DNA from: Bacillota bacterium
GTDB lineage: Bacteria > Bacillota > Clostridia > Lachnospirales > Lachnospiraceae
NCBI GenBank assembly: GCA_023413555.1
Contig: JAEZPG010000104.1
Location: 1-39,300, forward strand
DNA length: 39,300 bases
Direction: 5' to 3'
Every line of letters begins with the position of its first letter. The first letter of the stretch is position 1. The position numbers were made by a program, and so were the translations under genes. The notes beneath the pieces were generated by a model, which made no database searches, was not told the DNA's origin, and worked only from the letters and a program-made list of their open reading frames with translations. Positions 15,793 to 23,387 of this stretch are shown here, piece after piece.

Positions 15793-15852
15793 TTGACAGT
15801 AGAAAAAAGTAGTGATATTATTAGGTTAATTAGTTAACTAATTAACCTAATA
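15793..15852 (+). promoter_or_regulatory. Promoter with 34-bp perfect palindromic operator of the GntR-ABC operon
   Basis: TTGACA (15793-15798) and TATTAT (15816-15821) are 17 bp apart. A perfect palindrome from 15819 to 15852 (centre between 15835 and 15836, core TTAGTTAACTAA) starts inside the -10 box and covers the transcription start. This is where autorepression by the first gene product, a GntR-type regulator, would be expected. Confidence 0.85.
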
Positions 15853-15890
15853 GGTTATGGCCAAATGATACTGAAAAGGAGATTTTCGGG

Positions 15891-16253
15891 ATGATTGATA
15901 ACACGACACCTATGTTTATACAAATAAAAGAGAAGATTAAAGATGACATTATGGCAGGAGTATATCAAGTGGATGAGTTAATTATTTCTACTACGCAGAT
16001 TGCCAAGTTCTTCTCGGTTAATCCTGCTACTGCAGTTAAAAGCGTTAGTTTTCTACAGGATGAGGGAATCGTGTACAAGAAGAAAGGGATTGGGATGTGT
16101 GTGTCACAGGAAGCAAAGAATTTGATTATAAAAGAGAGAACGACACAATTTTATAATCAGGTAATCATCACTGCAGTAGAGGAAGCTAAGAAACTAGGTA
16201 TCACCAAGGGGCAGTTAATACAAATAATAAAGGAGATTAATGATTATGATTAG
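15891..16253 (+). CDS. GntR-family regulator, YtrA subfamily
   Basis: The 120-residue protein consists of a GntR winged helix (about 8-75: MFIQIKEKIKDDIMAGVY, then ISTTQIAKFFSVNPATAVKSVSFLQDEGIVYKKKGIGM) followed by a short helical tail (about 85-120). The lack of a large effector domain places it in the YtrA group, which normally represses an ABC transporter operon together with its own gene. Here it is the first gene of exactly such an operon and overlaps the ATPase gene by 14 bp. In related systems the signal is cell-wall antibiotic stress; that is not shown here. Confidence 0.9.
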   Translation: MIDNTTPMFIQIKEKIKDDIMAGVYQVDELIISTTQIAKFFSVNPATAVKSVSFLQDEGIVYKKKGIGMCVSQEAKNLIIKERTTQFYNQVIITAVEEAKKLGITKGQLIQIIKEINDYD

Positions 16254-17091
16254 TTTTGAGAATGTAACCATGCAGTATGGAAAAAATGTTGCAATACCAA
16301 ATTTGAATTTGGTATTGGAGGATAAGAAGATCTATTGCCTTCTTGGACGCAATGGTGCCGGTAAAACAACATTTATGAATCTGATAGCCGGAAAACGAAC
16401 TGCAACAAGCGGTGAGGTTGCCATCAATGGAGGAAAGGTAGATTCTATAAGAATGCCAGATAACGTTACCTATATTGAAGCAGCAAAACGCCAGTTTAAT
16501 ATGAAGATAGCCAATCTTTTAGAATTGGCCAATGGGTTAAATGAAGATTTTGATATGGAGTTTGCCCTACATATGGTGGAAAAGTTCCATCTCGATAACA
16601 ATAAAAAATATAACAGTCTATCGTTTGGTATGAAGACCATGGTTACTACACTGATTTCCTTAGCAAGTAATAAGGAGATTCTTCTATTAGATGAGCCAGT
16701 ATTGGGGTTTGATGCGATTATGCGGACGAAATTCTATAATCTTCTTCAAGAAAGTTATGAGAGAAGACCGCGAATTATTCTGGTTTCTACTCATTTGATT
16801 GATGAAATTGGAAAGGTCGCAGAACAGATAATCATGATAGAGAAGGGACAGATTATACTAAATGATGACATTAATAATGTCATTGAACATGCCTATAAGC
16901 TATCAGGCCCATCAGAACAGGTAAAGGAAATGACAGAAGGACTAAATGTGGTAGCAAGTGAAGAGATTGGTAAGTACACCAATTGTTACATATTTGGTGA
17001 GAGAACAGAGGCAAGGGGTGAGGTGGAAATTAGCAATGTATCCCTGCAAGACTTATTTGTGAAAATGGTGGGAGGATCTGATAATGAATAA
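16240..17091 (+). CDS. ABC transporter ATP-binding protein (YtrB-like)
   Basis: This is a nucleotide-binding subunit of an ABC exporter: Walker A GRNGAGKTT at 36-44, Walker B LLLDEP at 148-153 and switch His185 (STHL). The signature motif is LSFGM (127-131) rather than LSGGQ, as in several YtrB-type proteins. The last 80 residues form a regulatory-type extension. Two in-frame ATGs exist (16240 and 16246) with AGGAGA upstream; either may be used. It overlaps the regulator gene before it and the permease gene after it (8 bp), so subunits are translationally coupled. The substrate is unknown; peptide antibiotics or envelope stress are possible by analogy. Confidence 0.88.
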   Translation: MIMISFENVTMQYGKNVAIPNLNLVLEDKKIYCLLGRNGAGKTTFMNLIAGKRTATSGEVAINGGKVDSIRMPDNVTYIEAAKRQFNMKIANLLELANGLNEDFDMEFALHMVEKFHLDNNKKYNSLSFGMKTMVTTLISLASNKEILLLDEPVLGFDAIMRTKFYNLLQESYERRPRIILVSTHLIDEIGKVAEQIIMIEKGQIILNDDINNVIEHAYKLSGPSEQVKEMTEGLNVVASEEIGKYTNCYIFGERTEARGEVEISNVSLQDLFVKMVGGSDNE

Positions 17092-17773
17092 TATAAAAAA
17101 AGTTTGGACGGTAACAAAAGTTAATTTTAGATATAGTACCTGGATTGCCTACCTGGTAACGTTTATATGTCTTTTGGGTGGTATCAGTAATTATATCACT
17201 GCCAAATTTGTGGAACAGGACAATAGCATAACTTCAGCTGGTAATTATCTTTATATCTTATGTCTGATGGCACCTATTCTTTTAGCTTCCATTAATTACT
17301 CAAAACTAATGCATATTGGAGTGAATAAAAAGACTTATTTAAAAAGTTGTATCATAATCTATGTTGTATTTTCTGCAGTAGTGAGCTTGCTGGATATAGT
17401 ATGTTATTATTTTATAGATCTTCCACTAGAAAGCGAGATAAAGCAGATTTTTAATCTGATAAAGATATTTGATTGGGATACCAATGTTCTTACAGCATTC
17501 TTCTGCCAATTTGCGTTCTTGTTTCTATTACAATCAGTAGTACATACCCTAACCTTTATCCAGACAAAATGGTATGGTATTATGGTAGATGTACTTATTA
17601 TGGCTATCATAAGCGTATTTACACCAATTGCAGTTTTAAGGCAAGCAGAAGTATTCTTTTTCTATATGATTATTTTTATAAAGCCTGCCATTGCGCAGAT
17701 TGGTATTTGTCTTGGGCTTAGTACTTTGATTCTGTGGACCAATCTATTTTATATGAAACGACGTAATTCATAG
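17084..17773 (+). CDS. ABC transporter permease
   Basis: The 229-residue protein is strongly hydrophobic, with about six membrane segments (for example YLVTFICLLGGIS near 20-35, YLYILCLMAPILLASI near 48-63, and the C-terminal pair near 160-222). Length and position directly after a YtrB-like ATPase identify it as the membrane partner. There is no large external domain. It ends the operon; a very strong terminator lies 57 bp downstream. Sequence alone does not reveal the transported compound. Confidence 0.82.
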   Translation: MNNIKKVWTVTKVNFRYSTWIAYLVTFICLLGGISNYITAKFVEQDNSITSAGNYLYILCLMAPILLASINYSKLMHIGVNKKTYLKSCIIIYVVFSAVVSLLDIVCYYFIDLPLESEIKQIFNLIKIFDWDTNVLTAFFCQFAFLFLLQSVVHTLTFIQTKWYGIMVDVLIMAIISVFTPIAVLRQAEVFFFYMIIFIKPAIAQIGICLGLSTLILWTNLFYMKRRNS

Positions 17774-17830
17774 AGGCTAAGGATGCTTTACAAGGTGAAA
17801 ACAAGTATATAATTTTTATCCATAGTAATG

Positions 17831-17887
17831 AAAAGCTCTTTCCCAATAAGAACCGGATGAATTCTTATTGGGAAAGAGCTTTTTAGT
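17831..17887. terminator. Strong, probably bidirectional terminator
   Basis: A perfect 22-bp stem (17831-17852 with 17862-17883) with a nine-base loop has A's on the left and T's on the right, so it can act in both directions. It separates the GntR-ABC operon from the export operon. Confidence 0.92.
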
Positions 17888-17918
17888 GTATCGCATAACC
17901 GTTATACTTACTGAAAAA

Positions 17919-17972
17919 TCATAGCTTTATCATAGTTTGGTCATAAAAAATTCACATTTTCTTATTTATAAT
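17919..17972 (+). promoter_or_regulatory. Four 11-bp-spaced direct repeats and -10 box of the export operon
   Basis: TCATAG (17919), TCATAG (17930), TCATAA (17941) and TCACAT (17952) occur at exact 11-bp intervals. TATAAT follows at 17967-17972, with no good -35 hexamer. Repeats on one helix face ahead of a -10 box are typical of OmpR/PhoP-type response regulators that replace the -35 contact. No such regulator is encoded in the window. Confidence 0.65.
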
Positions 17973-18002
17973 AATAGACAAGAAAGGATATTTGGAAGAT
18001 TA

Positions 18003-18053
18003 ATGCACTACAGGATAAGATGGAAAAGGAGGAGCGGGATATCCTGCATATGA
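18003..18053 (+). CDS. Possible 16-residue leader peptide
   Basis: A short frame starts at ATG 18003, with GGAAG a suitable distance upstream, is rich in Arg/Lys (RIRWKRRSG), and ends two bases before the adaptor ATG at 18055. The AGGAGG inside it is too far (about 21 bases) to serve the adaptor directly. Translation of this frame or of an overlapping 12-codon frame (18020-18058, ATGA overlap) may feed ribosomes into the adaptor gene. Coding status is uncertain. Confidence 0.3.
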   Translation: MHYRIRWKRRSGISCI

Positions 18054-18054
18054 C

Positions 18055-19845
18055 ATGAAAAGAATGAAGAAGATGAAGCATGTAAATAAGAAAATAGTCC
18101 TTATTACTGTTACTGGATTTGTGGTTGTGGTTCTAGTGATAGGAGGCATATTACTGTTGTCCAAATTCGGGGCAACATCGGAAGGGTCAACGAATCCACC
18201 ATTCGAATTGGTGGGAGATAAGACAATGTCAAATAGGAAGGATATGGTTACTGCTACAGGGTATGCAGTATACGATACAGTACAACAGACCATGGATGCC
18301 AATATTGATTCCAAGAACTCATCAGATTTTCTTACCATTGAGAGTATTAAGGTGAAAGTCGGCGATACAGTATCAAAAGGAGATGTCTTATTTACTGTAA
18401 CGAAAGAATCATTTGAAGCAGCCAAGACCTATCTGGAGGAACAGTTGTCAAATGCTGAGAATAAGCTTGCGCAGGAAAACTTAGATTATAAACAAGCGGT
18501 TCTGGATGCAGAATACAATAGGTTAAACGATTCTCAACTAGGTGACACCGCTAAGGTGGAGTATGAGGCTACTGTGAAGGAACTAAAGGAGCAGATTTCT
18601 GCTGCCAAGAAGGAGTATGATGAGGCTGCCGATGCAATCTCAGATAATCCTTCGGTAATCAAAAGTAATAAAAGTACTATCAAAAGCTATGAAACTAAGT
18701 TAAAAGCGGTAGAAAGTGAGTTGAAAGAAGCTGAAAGTACTAGTGCAAGTGCTTCTTCCACCTATAAGAAGGTGGTTACAGAATATAAAACAGTATTATA
18801 TACCTATAAGTATTTGCTTCAATTACAAAATAGCAACACAGTAGAGGTTGATAAGCTGATTGCTGAGGTAGAACAGGCAGGAGCCAATGATTCAGAAAGT
18901 TTAGATAGAGACGATGCTAATCCGGGAGAAGGTAGCAAACCAAGTGGTGTACCACAAGAAGGCTACAAACCAATGGCATCTGTAAGTTCATTAACCGTGG
19001 AGGCTTTGCAGAATCGACCTACCGACAATAACAATACAGGGATATCCGATTTGCTAAGTTCAGTGAAAAGTAAGTGTGATTCTCTCGCAAAAACTTATCG
19101 TACAGCCAAATCAAATAACGAGACAGCTACTGCAAAGGTTAGTAGTCTAACAAGTAATAAGATTACCTATACGAATAAAATCTCCTCTTTAAAGCAACAG
19201 AATCAACAATTACAAGGTGAATATGATCAGGCAAAAAACAACATTTCTTCCTTAAAGAGTAAATATCAGGAGTTAATCAATAAACAGGAGGCACAGCTAG
19301 TTACTTTAAAGAAGACCTATGAGCTATCGGTTTTGACCAGTGAGGCTGCCCAAAATACCTATAAAAAGACAATTGCCACTTTGGATGAATCTTTGAAGAC
19401 TTATAGGGATGCTTACAATTCAGCTAAGGAGAATCTGGATAATCTGACAAAAGCATTCTCTAAGTATCAGTTTATTGCAAATCAAAGTGGTGAGATTGCT
19501 TCTATAAACTATACTGAGGGTGATATGATCATGAACGGAAAGGCTCCGATTGCCTATATCAATCATACTTCAGTTTCAGTTACAGTAGCGGTGAGTCAGG
19601 AGGACATAGCGACCTTAAGTGTAGGAGATAGTGCCATGGTAATGGGTACTTCCTCATCAGGAAGATATTCCGGCATGATTAAGGAAATTGCTTCAAAGCC
19701 ATCCACTGAGAGTATGACCAATGCAACATACAATGTTGTGGTGCAGTTAGCAATAGAAGATGGAACCTCCATTTCGACATCCGATTCACTATCTGTAATT
19801 TTTGGTGGGTTCTCCATGAATAGACCAGAAAGGAGTACAAAATGA
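18055..19845 (+). CDS. Long coiled-coil adaptor subunit of ABC exporter (HlyD/MacA family)
   Basis: The 596-residue protein has one N-terminal membrane helix (about 14-36). Half of a lipoyl/biotinyl-like domain follows (about 60-122, with IKVKVGDTVSKGDVLFTV), then a very long alpha-helical hairpin (about 122-465), the second lipoyl half (FIANQSGEIASINYTEGDMI, about 470-495) and a beta-barrel domain to the end. The hairpin tip (about 280-340) carries a Pro/Asn/Gly-rich loop. In MacA-type systems this subunit sits on the permease and channels substrate outward. It overlaps the next gene by four bases. The ribosome binding site is weak, and alternative in-frame ATGs lie a few codons downstream, so the start is uncertain. 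Confidence 0.82.
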   Translation: MKRMKKMKHVNKKIVLITVTGFVVVVLVIGGILLLSKFGATSEGSTNPPFELVGDKTMSNRKDMVTATGYAVYDTVQQTMDANIDSKNSSDFLTIESIKVKVGDTVSKGDVLFTVTKESFEAAKTYLEEQLSNAENKLAQENLDYKQAVLDAEYNRLNDSQLGDTAKVEYEATVKELKEQISAAKKEYDEAADAISDNPSVIKSNKSTIKSYETKLKAVESELKEAESTSASASSTYKKVVTEYKTVLYTYKYLLQLQNSNTVEVDKLIAEVEQAGANDSESLDRDDANPGEGSKPSGVPQEGYKPMASVSSLTVEALQNRPTDNNNTGISDLLSSVKSKCDSLAKTYRTAKSNNETATAKVSSLTSNKITYTNKISSLKQQNQQLQGEYDQAKNNISSLKSKYQELINKQEAQLVTLKKTYELSVLTSEAAQNTYKKTIATLDESLKTYRDAYNSAKENLDNLTKAFSKYQFIANQSGEIASINYTEGDMIMNGKAPIAYINHTSVSVTVAVSQEDIATLSVGDSAMVMGTSSSGRYSGMIKEIASKPSTESMTNATYNVVVQLAIEDGTSISTSDSLSVIFGGFSMNRPERSTK

Positions 19846-21338
19846 AAAATAAGAAGATAAAGATTATTGTTGCTGTCGTAGTAATGGTTTCTATTGTATC
19901 AATTTCTCTTAGTTTGATAGCCAAAAATGCAACAGCAGACGAAACCATAGTAACGAAGGAGACAAAAGTAGAAAAGGGTAATATTACCGCAGGTGTCACT
20001 GAGAGTGGATCTGTTACAGTGGGAACCAATGCAATGACCTACGAATTGGATTTATCTGCAGCTACTTCCAGTAGCTCTAATAGCTCAAGCAGCTCTGGAA
20101 ACTCCAATAGCAATGCTTCCAGTGGAACCAATAATTCTGGTGCTGTAAATGGCTTTACCGGACCGTCTGCTCTCGGCAGTTCCAATGGAAGCAGTTTAAA
20201 CCAAGGATTCTCTTCATCCGTTAGTTCCGGAAGTAGTTCTTCTAGTACAGAAGGATTTCTCGTAGTAGACACTGTGTATGTAGCGGTAGGTCAGAATGTG
20301 GCAGTGGGAGATAAACTTATGAGTCTGACAGCAGATTCCGTGGCTGCAGCCAAAAAATTATTAGAGGATGACGTGGAAAACGCTGAACTGGCTGTATCAG
20401 AAGCCAAGGTAACTGACAAACAGATAAAGATAACAGCAGAAAGCGAATATAAATTAAACATTGCCCAAGGGAAAACAGCGAAATCTGTCTATAATGCTAC
20501 CATTGACTCAATTGAAAGTAATATCAGTTCCCTAAAAAAACAGATTGCAGATACTACGGATTCCAATAGATTAAGTAGTTTAAAGGCACAGCTGTCTCAG
20601 GCACAAAGTGAAGAAAGTGCTAAGAAGCTGGAAGCAAAGCAAACATATGAATTAGCTCTTGTGAACTATGAAAATGCCAAATCCATATATGATGTTGCTA
20701 TGTCCCAATATGGCAGTGCAACAAAAGAAGCGGAAGAGACGCTTAAGGAAGCCAAAGAAAAATTAAAGGATCTTGAGGCTCTTGTTTCTTCGGATAACAT
20801 CATTTGCTCCTCTTATGAAGGAAGAATAGTAGACATTGGATATGCAGCGGGTGATACCCTTTCTACCGATACGGCTATTGTTCAGTTTGCAGATGTTACA
20901 GCAGTTACGGTAAGCGTGAATGTAACGCAGGATGACATCGCTGCTGTGAATCTGGAGGATGAAGTAAATGTAGAATTTATCAGTGATAGTGAAAATATGT
21001 ACCAAGGAACGGTAACTGAAATTGGCAGTGCTGTTACTTCAAGTTCTACTGTCAGTTATCCGGTGACCATACTTGTGACTTCTATACCGGATAAGGTTTT
21101 GACCGGTATGACAGCCAATGTCACCTTTATTGCAAAAGAGGTAAAAAATATTCTTTATGTGTCCAACAAAGCCATTATCTCAGAGGGAGTAAAATCCTAT
21201 GTCAATGTGAAGAAGGAGGATGGCACAGTCACTAGGATAGAAGTCACTACCGGTTTTTCCAATGGTGAAAACGTTGAAATCAAAAGCGGATTATCAGAAG
21301 GTGACACAGTACTAATTGAAAGTAAGGTGAATATCTAA
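19842..21338 (+). CDS. Second adaptor subunit with Ser-rich insertion (HlyD/MacA family)
   Basis: This 498-residue membrane-fusion protein differs from the one before it. It has a membrane helix (about 5-25), a first lipoyl half broken by a Ser/Asn/Gly-rich low-complexity insert (about 72-140), a shorter helical hairpin (about 165-310), a lipoyl half with SSYEGRIVDIGYAAGDTL (about 325), a beta barrel, and a C-terminal domain (LYVSNKAIISEGVKSYV...GLSEGDTVLIES) typical of YknX/MacA. AGAAAGGAG upstream supports ATG 19842, and the start overlaps the previous stop. Its stop shares a base with the permease start. Two adaptors suggest a mixed ring or alternative use. Confidence 0.85.
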   Translation: MKNKKIKIIVAVVVMVSIVSISLSLIAKNATADETIVTKETKVEKGNITAGVTESGSVTVGTNAMTYELDLSAATSSSSNSSSSSGNSNSNASSGTNNSGAVNGFTGPSALGSSNGSSLNQGFSSSVSSGSSSSSTEGFLVVDTVYVAVGQNVAVGDKLMSLTADSVAAAKKLLEDDVENAELAVSEAKVTDKQIKITAESEYKLNIAQGKTAKSVYNATIDSIESNISSLKKQIADTTDSNRLSSLKAQLSQAQSEESAKKLEAKQTYELALVNYENAKSIYDVAMSQYGSATKEAEETLKEAKEKLKDLEALVSSDNIICSSYEGRIVDIGYAAGDTLSTDTAIVQFADVTAVTVSVNVTQDDIAAVNLEDEVNVEFISDSENMYQGTVTEIGSAVTSSSTVSYPVTILVTSIPDKVLTGMTANVTFIAKEVKNILYVSNKAIISEGVKSYVNVKKEDGTVTRIEVTTGFSNGENVEIKSGLSEGDTVLIESKVNI

Positions 21339-22705
21339 TGAAAATGACCGAATTATTACGCCTTGTGAAGCTTAATCTGATACAGAATAAATTTAAAGTA
21401 GTACTTACTTCCATTGGTATTATTGTAGGAGTAGCCACCATTGTTATGGTAATTGCCATCGGTAAAGGTGGTGAACAGGATGTGGCGGAGCAGTTTAAAA
21501 ATCTTAATGCTGGAGCAATTGATATTTCCTATGGCAATGGATCTGACAAATCAACAAATCAAAACAGTGATAAAACACAATTTGATAGGGGGTTCTTTCC
21601 AGGTGGTTCCAATCAATTTGGAGGGAATATCTTCTCTGGGAATGCTGCTAACATGCCTAATATAGGTGACATGGGTGGTTTTCCGGGCTTTGGACCCTCT
21701 CAGGGAGGCTCGGCCAATGATAGAATGAATAGGAGGAGAATCACTCTGACCATGGAGGATATGGATGATCTGGAAACCTTTGTCCCAGGTATTAGTGATG
21801 CCTCTATCTCTTATTCCACCAAGCAGGATGTGGAAGGGGGAATACTTGAGGAAGCGACCTCTTATTCCATTGCAGGTGTACTAAGTAACTATCAGCAAAT
21901 GAGCAACACCTCTATGTATGTAGGTGATTTCATTACAGTTGCCAACGAGAACAATAAAGAAAAGGTTTGTGTACTTGGTTACAATGTTGCTACTGAGATA
22001 TTTGGCAGTGCTGAGGCTGCTTATGCTGAGACTATTTATATTGATAGCAGGCCTTATATCGTGAATGGTATTTTGGCAGCTATGGGCTCAGTTTCCTCAG
22101 GTATTAGTCCGGATGAAACAGTATTTATCCCATATTCCACCGGTACCAAATATCTGACCTCTACCATTAGTCCAACTATCACCTTAGTGGCGTCTGATCT
22201 AAGTACTGTCGACACCATTAAAGAGGATGTAGAAACAGTTCTAGCTGAGACATATCCAAATTCAGAATTCAGTATTTCCGATGCTGGAAGCAAGATGAAG
22301 GCAGCCAATGCTTCCAATAAGACCTTGACAATGTTATTACTTGCGATGGCAGTAATCGTATTTATTGTTGGTGGAATTGGTATTATGAACGTTCTTTTTG
22401 TCTCTATCAAAGAAAGGACCAAAGAGATTGGTATTTTAAAGGCAATGGGTTGTTCAAAAAAATATATCCTGCTAGAATTCCTTGTTGAATCCTGTGTAAT
22501 CAGCATAGTAGGCGGAATCTTAGGAGTGGCTCTAAGCTATATCATTACTCCGATTGTGGAGTATTTTAATATGACGGTGATCCTTTCTGGAAGTGGAATT
22601 GCAGTTGCATTGTTATTTGCTGTGATTACTGGAACGATATTCGGTTTTTATCCTGCTCTTAAGGCATCAAAGCTTGTGCCAGTAGAAGCATTATGTGAGG
22701 AGTGA
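21338..22705 (+). CDS. MacB/FtsX-family ABC exporter permease (YknZ-like)
   Basis: The 455-residue protein has one N-terminal membrane helix (about 22-45: VVLTSIGIIVGVATIVMVIAIGKGG), a large external domain, and three C-terminal helices (about 330-360, 380-405, 420-445). The FtsX motif is present: NVLFVSIKERTKEIGILKAMGCSKK. This is the MacB mechanotransmission layout without a fused ATPase; the ATPase is a separate gene downstream. The external domain carries a Gly/Asn/Phe-rich insertion (about 65-125) right after the conserved NLNAGAIDIS strand. It overlaps the second adaptor gene by one base. It likely drives export of a peptide, lipid-linked compound or drug through the adaptors. Confidence 0.88.
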   Translation: MKMTELLRLVKLNLIQNKFKVVLTSIGIIVGVATIVMVIAIGKGGEQDVAEQFKNLNAGAIDISYGNGSDKSTNQNSDKTQFDRGFFPGGSNQFGGNIFSGNAANMPNIGDMGGFPGFGPSQGGSANDRMNRRRITLTMEDMDDLETFVPGISDASISYSTKQDVEGGILEEATSYSIAGVLSNYQQMSNTSMYVGDFITVANENNKEKVCVLGYNVATEIFGSAEAAYAETIYIDSRPYIVNGILAAMGSVSSGISPDETVFIPYSTGTKYLTSTISPTITLVASDLSTVDTIKEDVETVLAETYPNSEFSISDAGSKMKAANASNKTLTMLLLAMAVIVFIVGGIGIMNVLFVSIKERTKEIGILKAMGCSKKYILLEFLVESCVISIVGGILGVALSYIITPIVEYFNMTVILSGSGIAVALLFAVITGTIFGFYPALKASKLVPVEALCEE

Positions 22706-22709
22706 TAGG

Positions 22710-23378
22710 ATGAAGAAAAAGACAAAAGTAGCTATTATAATAACAATCTTGATTTTGGTTTCCGTGGGTTGTACTATAACAGGTATCATGATATGGAAGA
22801 ATAAACGGGATGTTCCTAAGGAGACACTTGGTAAGAACCAATCATATGTATATGGACAGATAGAATCCATTGCAGGAAATGATATGAAGCTTGCACTGGC
22901 AGAGGAAGTCACAGAAGAACGAACCAATAGAAAATGGGGCAATTTTGAAAGTAGGCCTAATAAGGATAGTGATTCTAAAGGCTCTCAAGGATTCTTTGAT
23001 CCAAGCCAGATGCAGGGAGGAGAAGCACCGGATGGTCAGATGCCGGGAGGTCAAATGCCGGGAGGTCAAATGCCGGGAGGTCAAATGCCAGAAGGTCAGA
23101 TGCCAGAAGGTCAGATGCCGGGAGGTCAGAGGCCAGGTGATAACTCCAGCTCTAATTCAAAAGATTCGGACTCCTCAAAGGATTCTACAACTGTCACTAC
23201 CTATAAGCTGACTGGTGAGAAGGCAGAATATATGATTCCTGTAAAAACAAGTGTTACCACTCAACTAGGTGCAGTCACAACCTTTTCCAGACTGGCAACA
23301 GGAGATTATGTAAAATTGTTGTTGGATAAAGATGAGAACGGAAACGATATCATAGTACAAATATGGATTGTTGGTTAG
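22710..23378 (+). CDS. Small membrane-anchored protein with GQMPG repeats, function unknown
   Basis: The 222-residue protein has an N-terminal membrane helix (about 5-28) with a Cys near its end; a lipobox is not convincing. It then has a strand-rich stretch (SYVYGQIESIAGNDMKLAL), a run of Gly-Gln-Met-Pro-(Gly/Glu) pentapeptides (about 109-143), a Ser/Asp-rich spacer, and a C-terminal domain ending DYVKLLLDKDENGNDIIVQIWIVG. The frame can be opened by GTG 22695, but GAGGAG with seven-base spacing favours ATG 22710, four bases after the permease stop. Its place between permease and ATPase genes says it belongs to the exporter, as accessory subunit or cargo. I do not recognise a family with certainty. 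Confidence 0.75.
   Translation: MKKKTKVAIIITILILVSVGCTITGIMIWKNKRDVPKETLGKNQSYVYGQIESIAGNDMKLALAEEVTEERTNRKWGNFESRPNKDSDSKGSQGFFDPSQMQGGEAPDGQMPGGQMPGGQMPGGQMPEGQMPEGQMPGGQRPGDNSSSNSKDSDSSKDSTTVTTYKLTGEKAEYMIPVKTSVTTQLGAVTTFSRLATGDYVKLLLDKDENGNDIIVQIWIVG
23034..23138 (+). repeat. Seven tandem 15-bp repeats (GQMPG/E coding)
   Basis: Units of GGTCARATGCCRGRA start at 23034, 23049, 23064, 23079, 23094, 23109 and 23124, the last one diverged. Each encodes GQMP plus G or E. Copies 2 and 3 are identical, which indicates recent slippage or unequal exchange and likely length variation between strains. Confidence 0.95.
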
Positions 23379-23387
23379 GAGAATGGT

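Noticed and set aside
20039..20272. Minus-strand frame rich in Glu/Leu opposite the second adaptor
   Set aside because: It is the mirror of the Ser-rich low-complexity insert. There is no ribosome binding site, and the plus-strand gene is clear.
22054..22506. 150-codon minus-strand frame in the permease gene
   Set aside because: It lies wholly opposite a well-supported FtsX-type permease and has no ribosome binding site or known motif.
23034..23138. CRISPR-like array
   Set aside because: The repeats are 15 bp, head to tail without spacers, and keep the reading frame of a protein.
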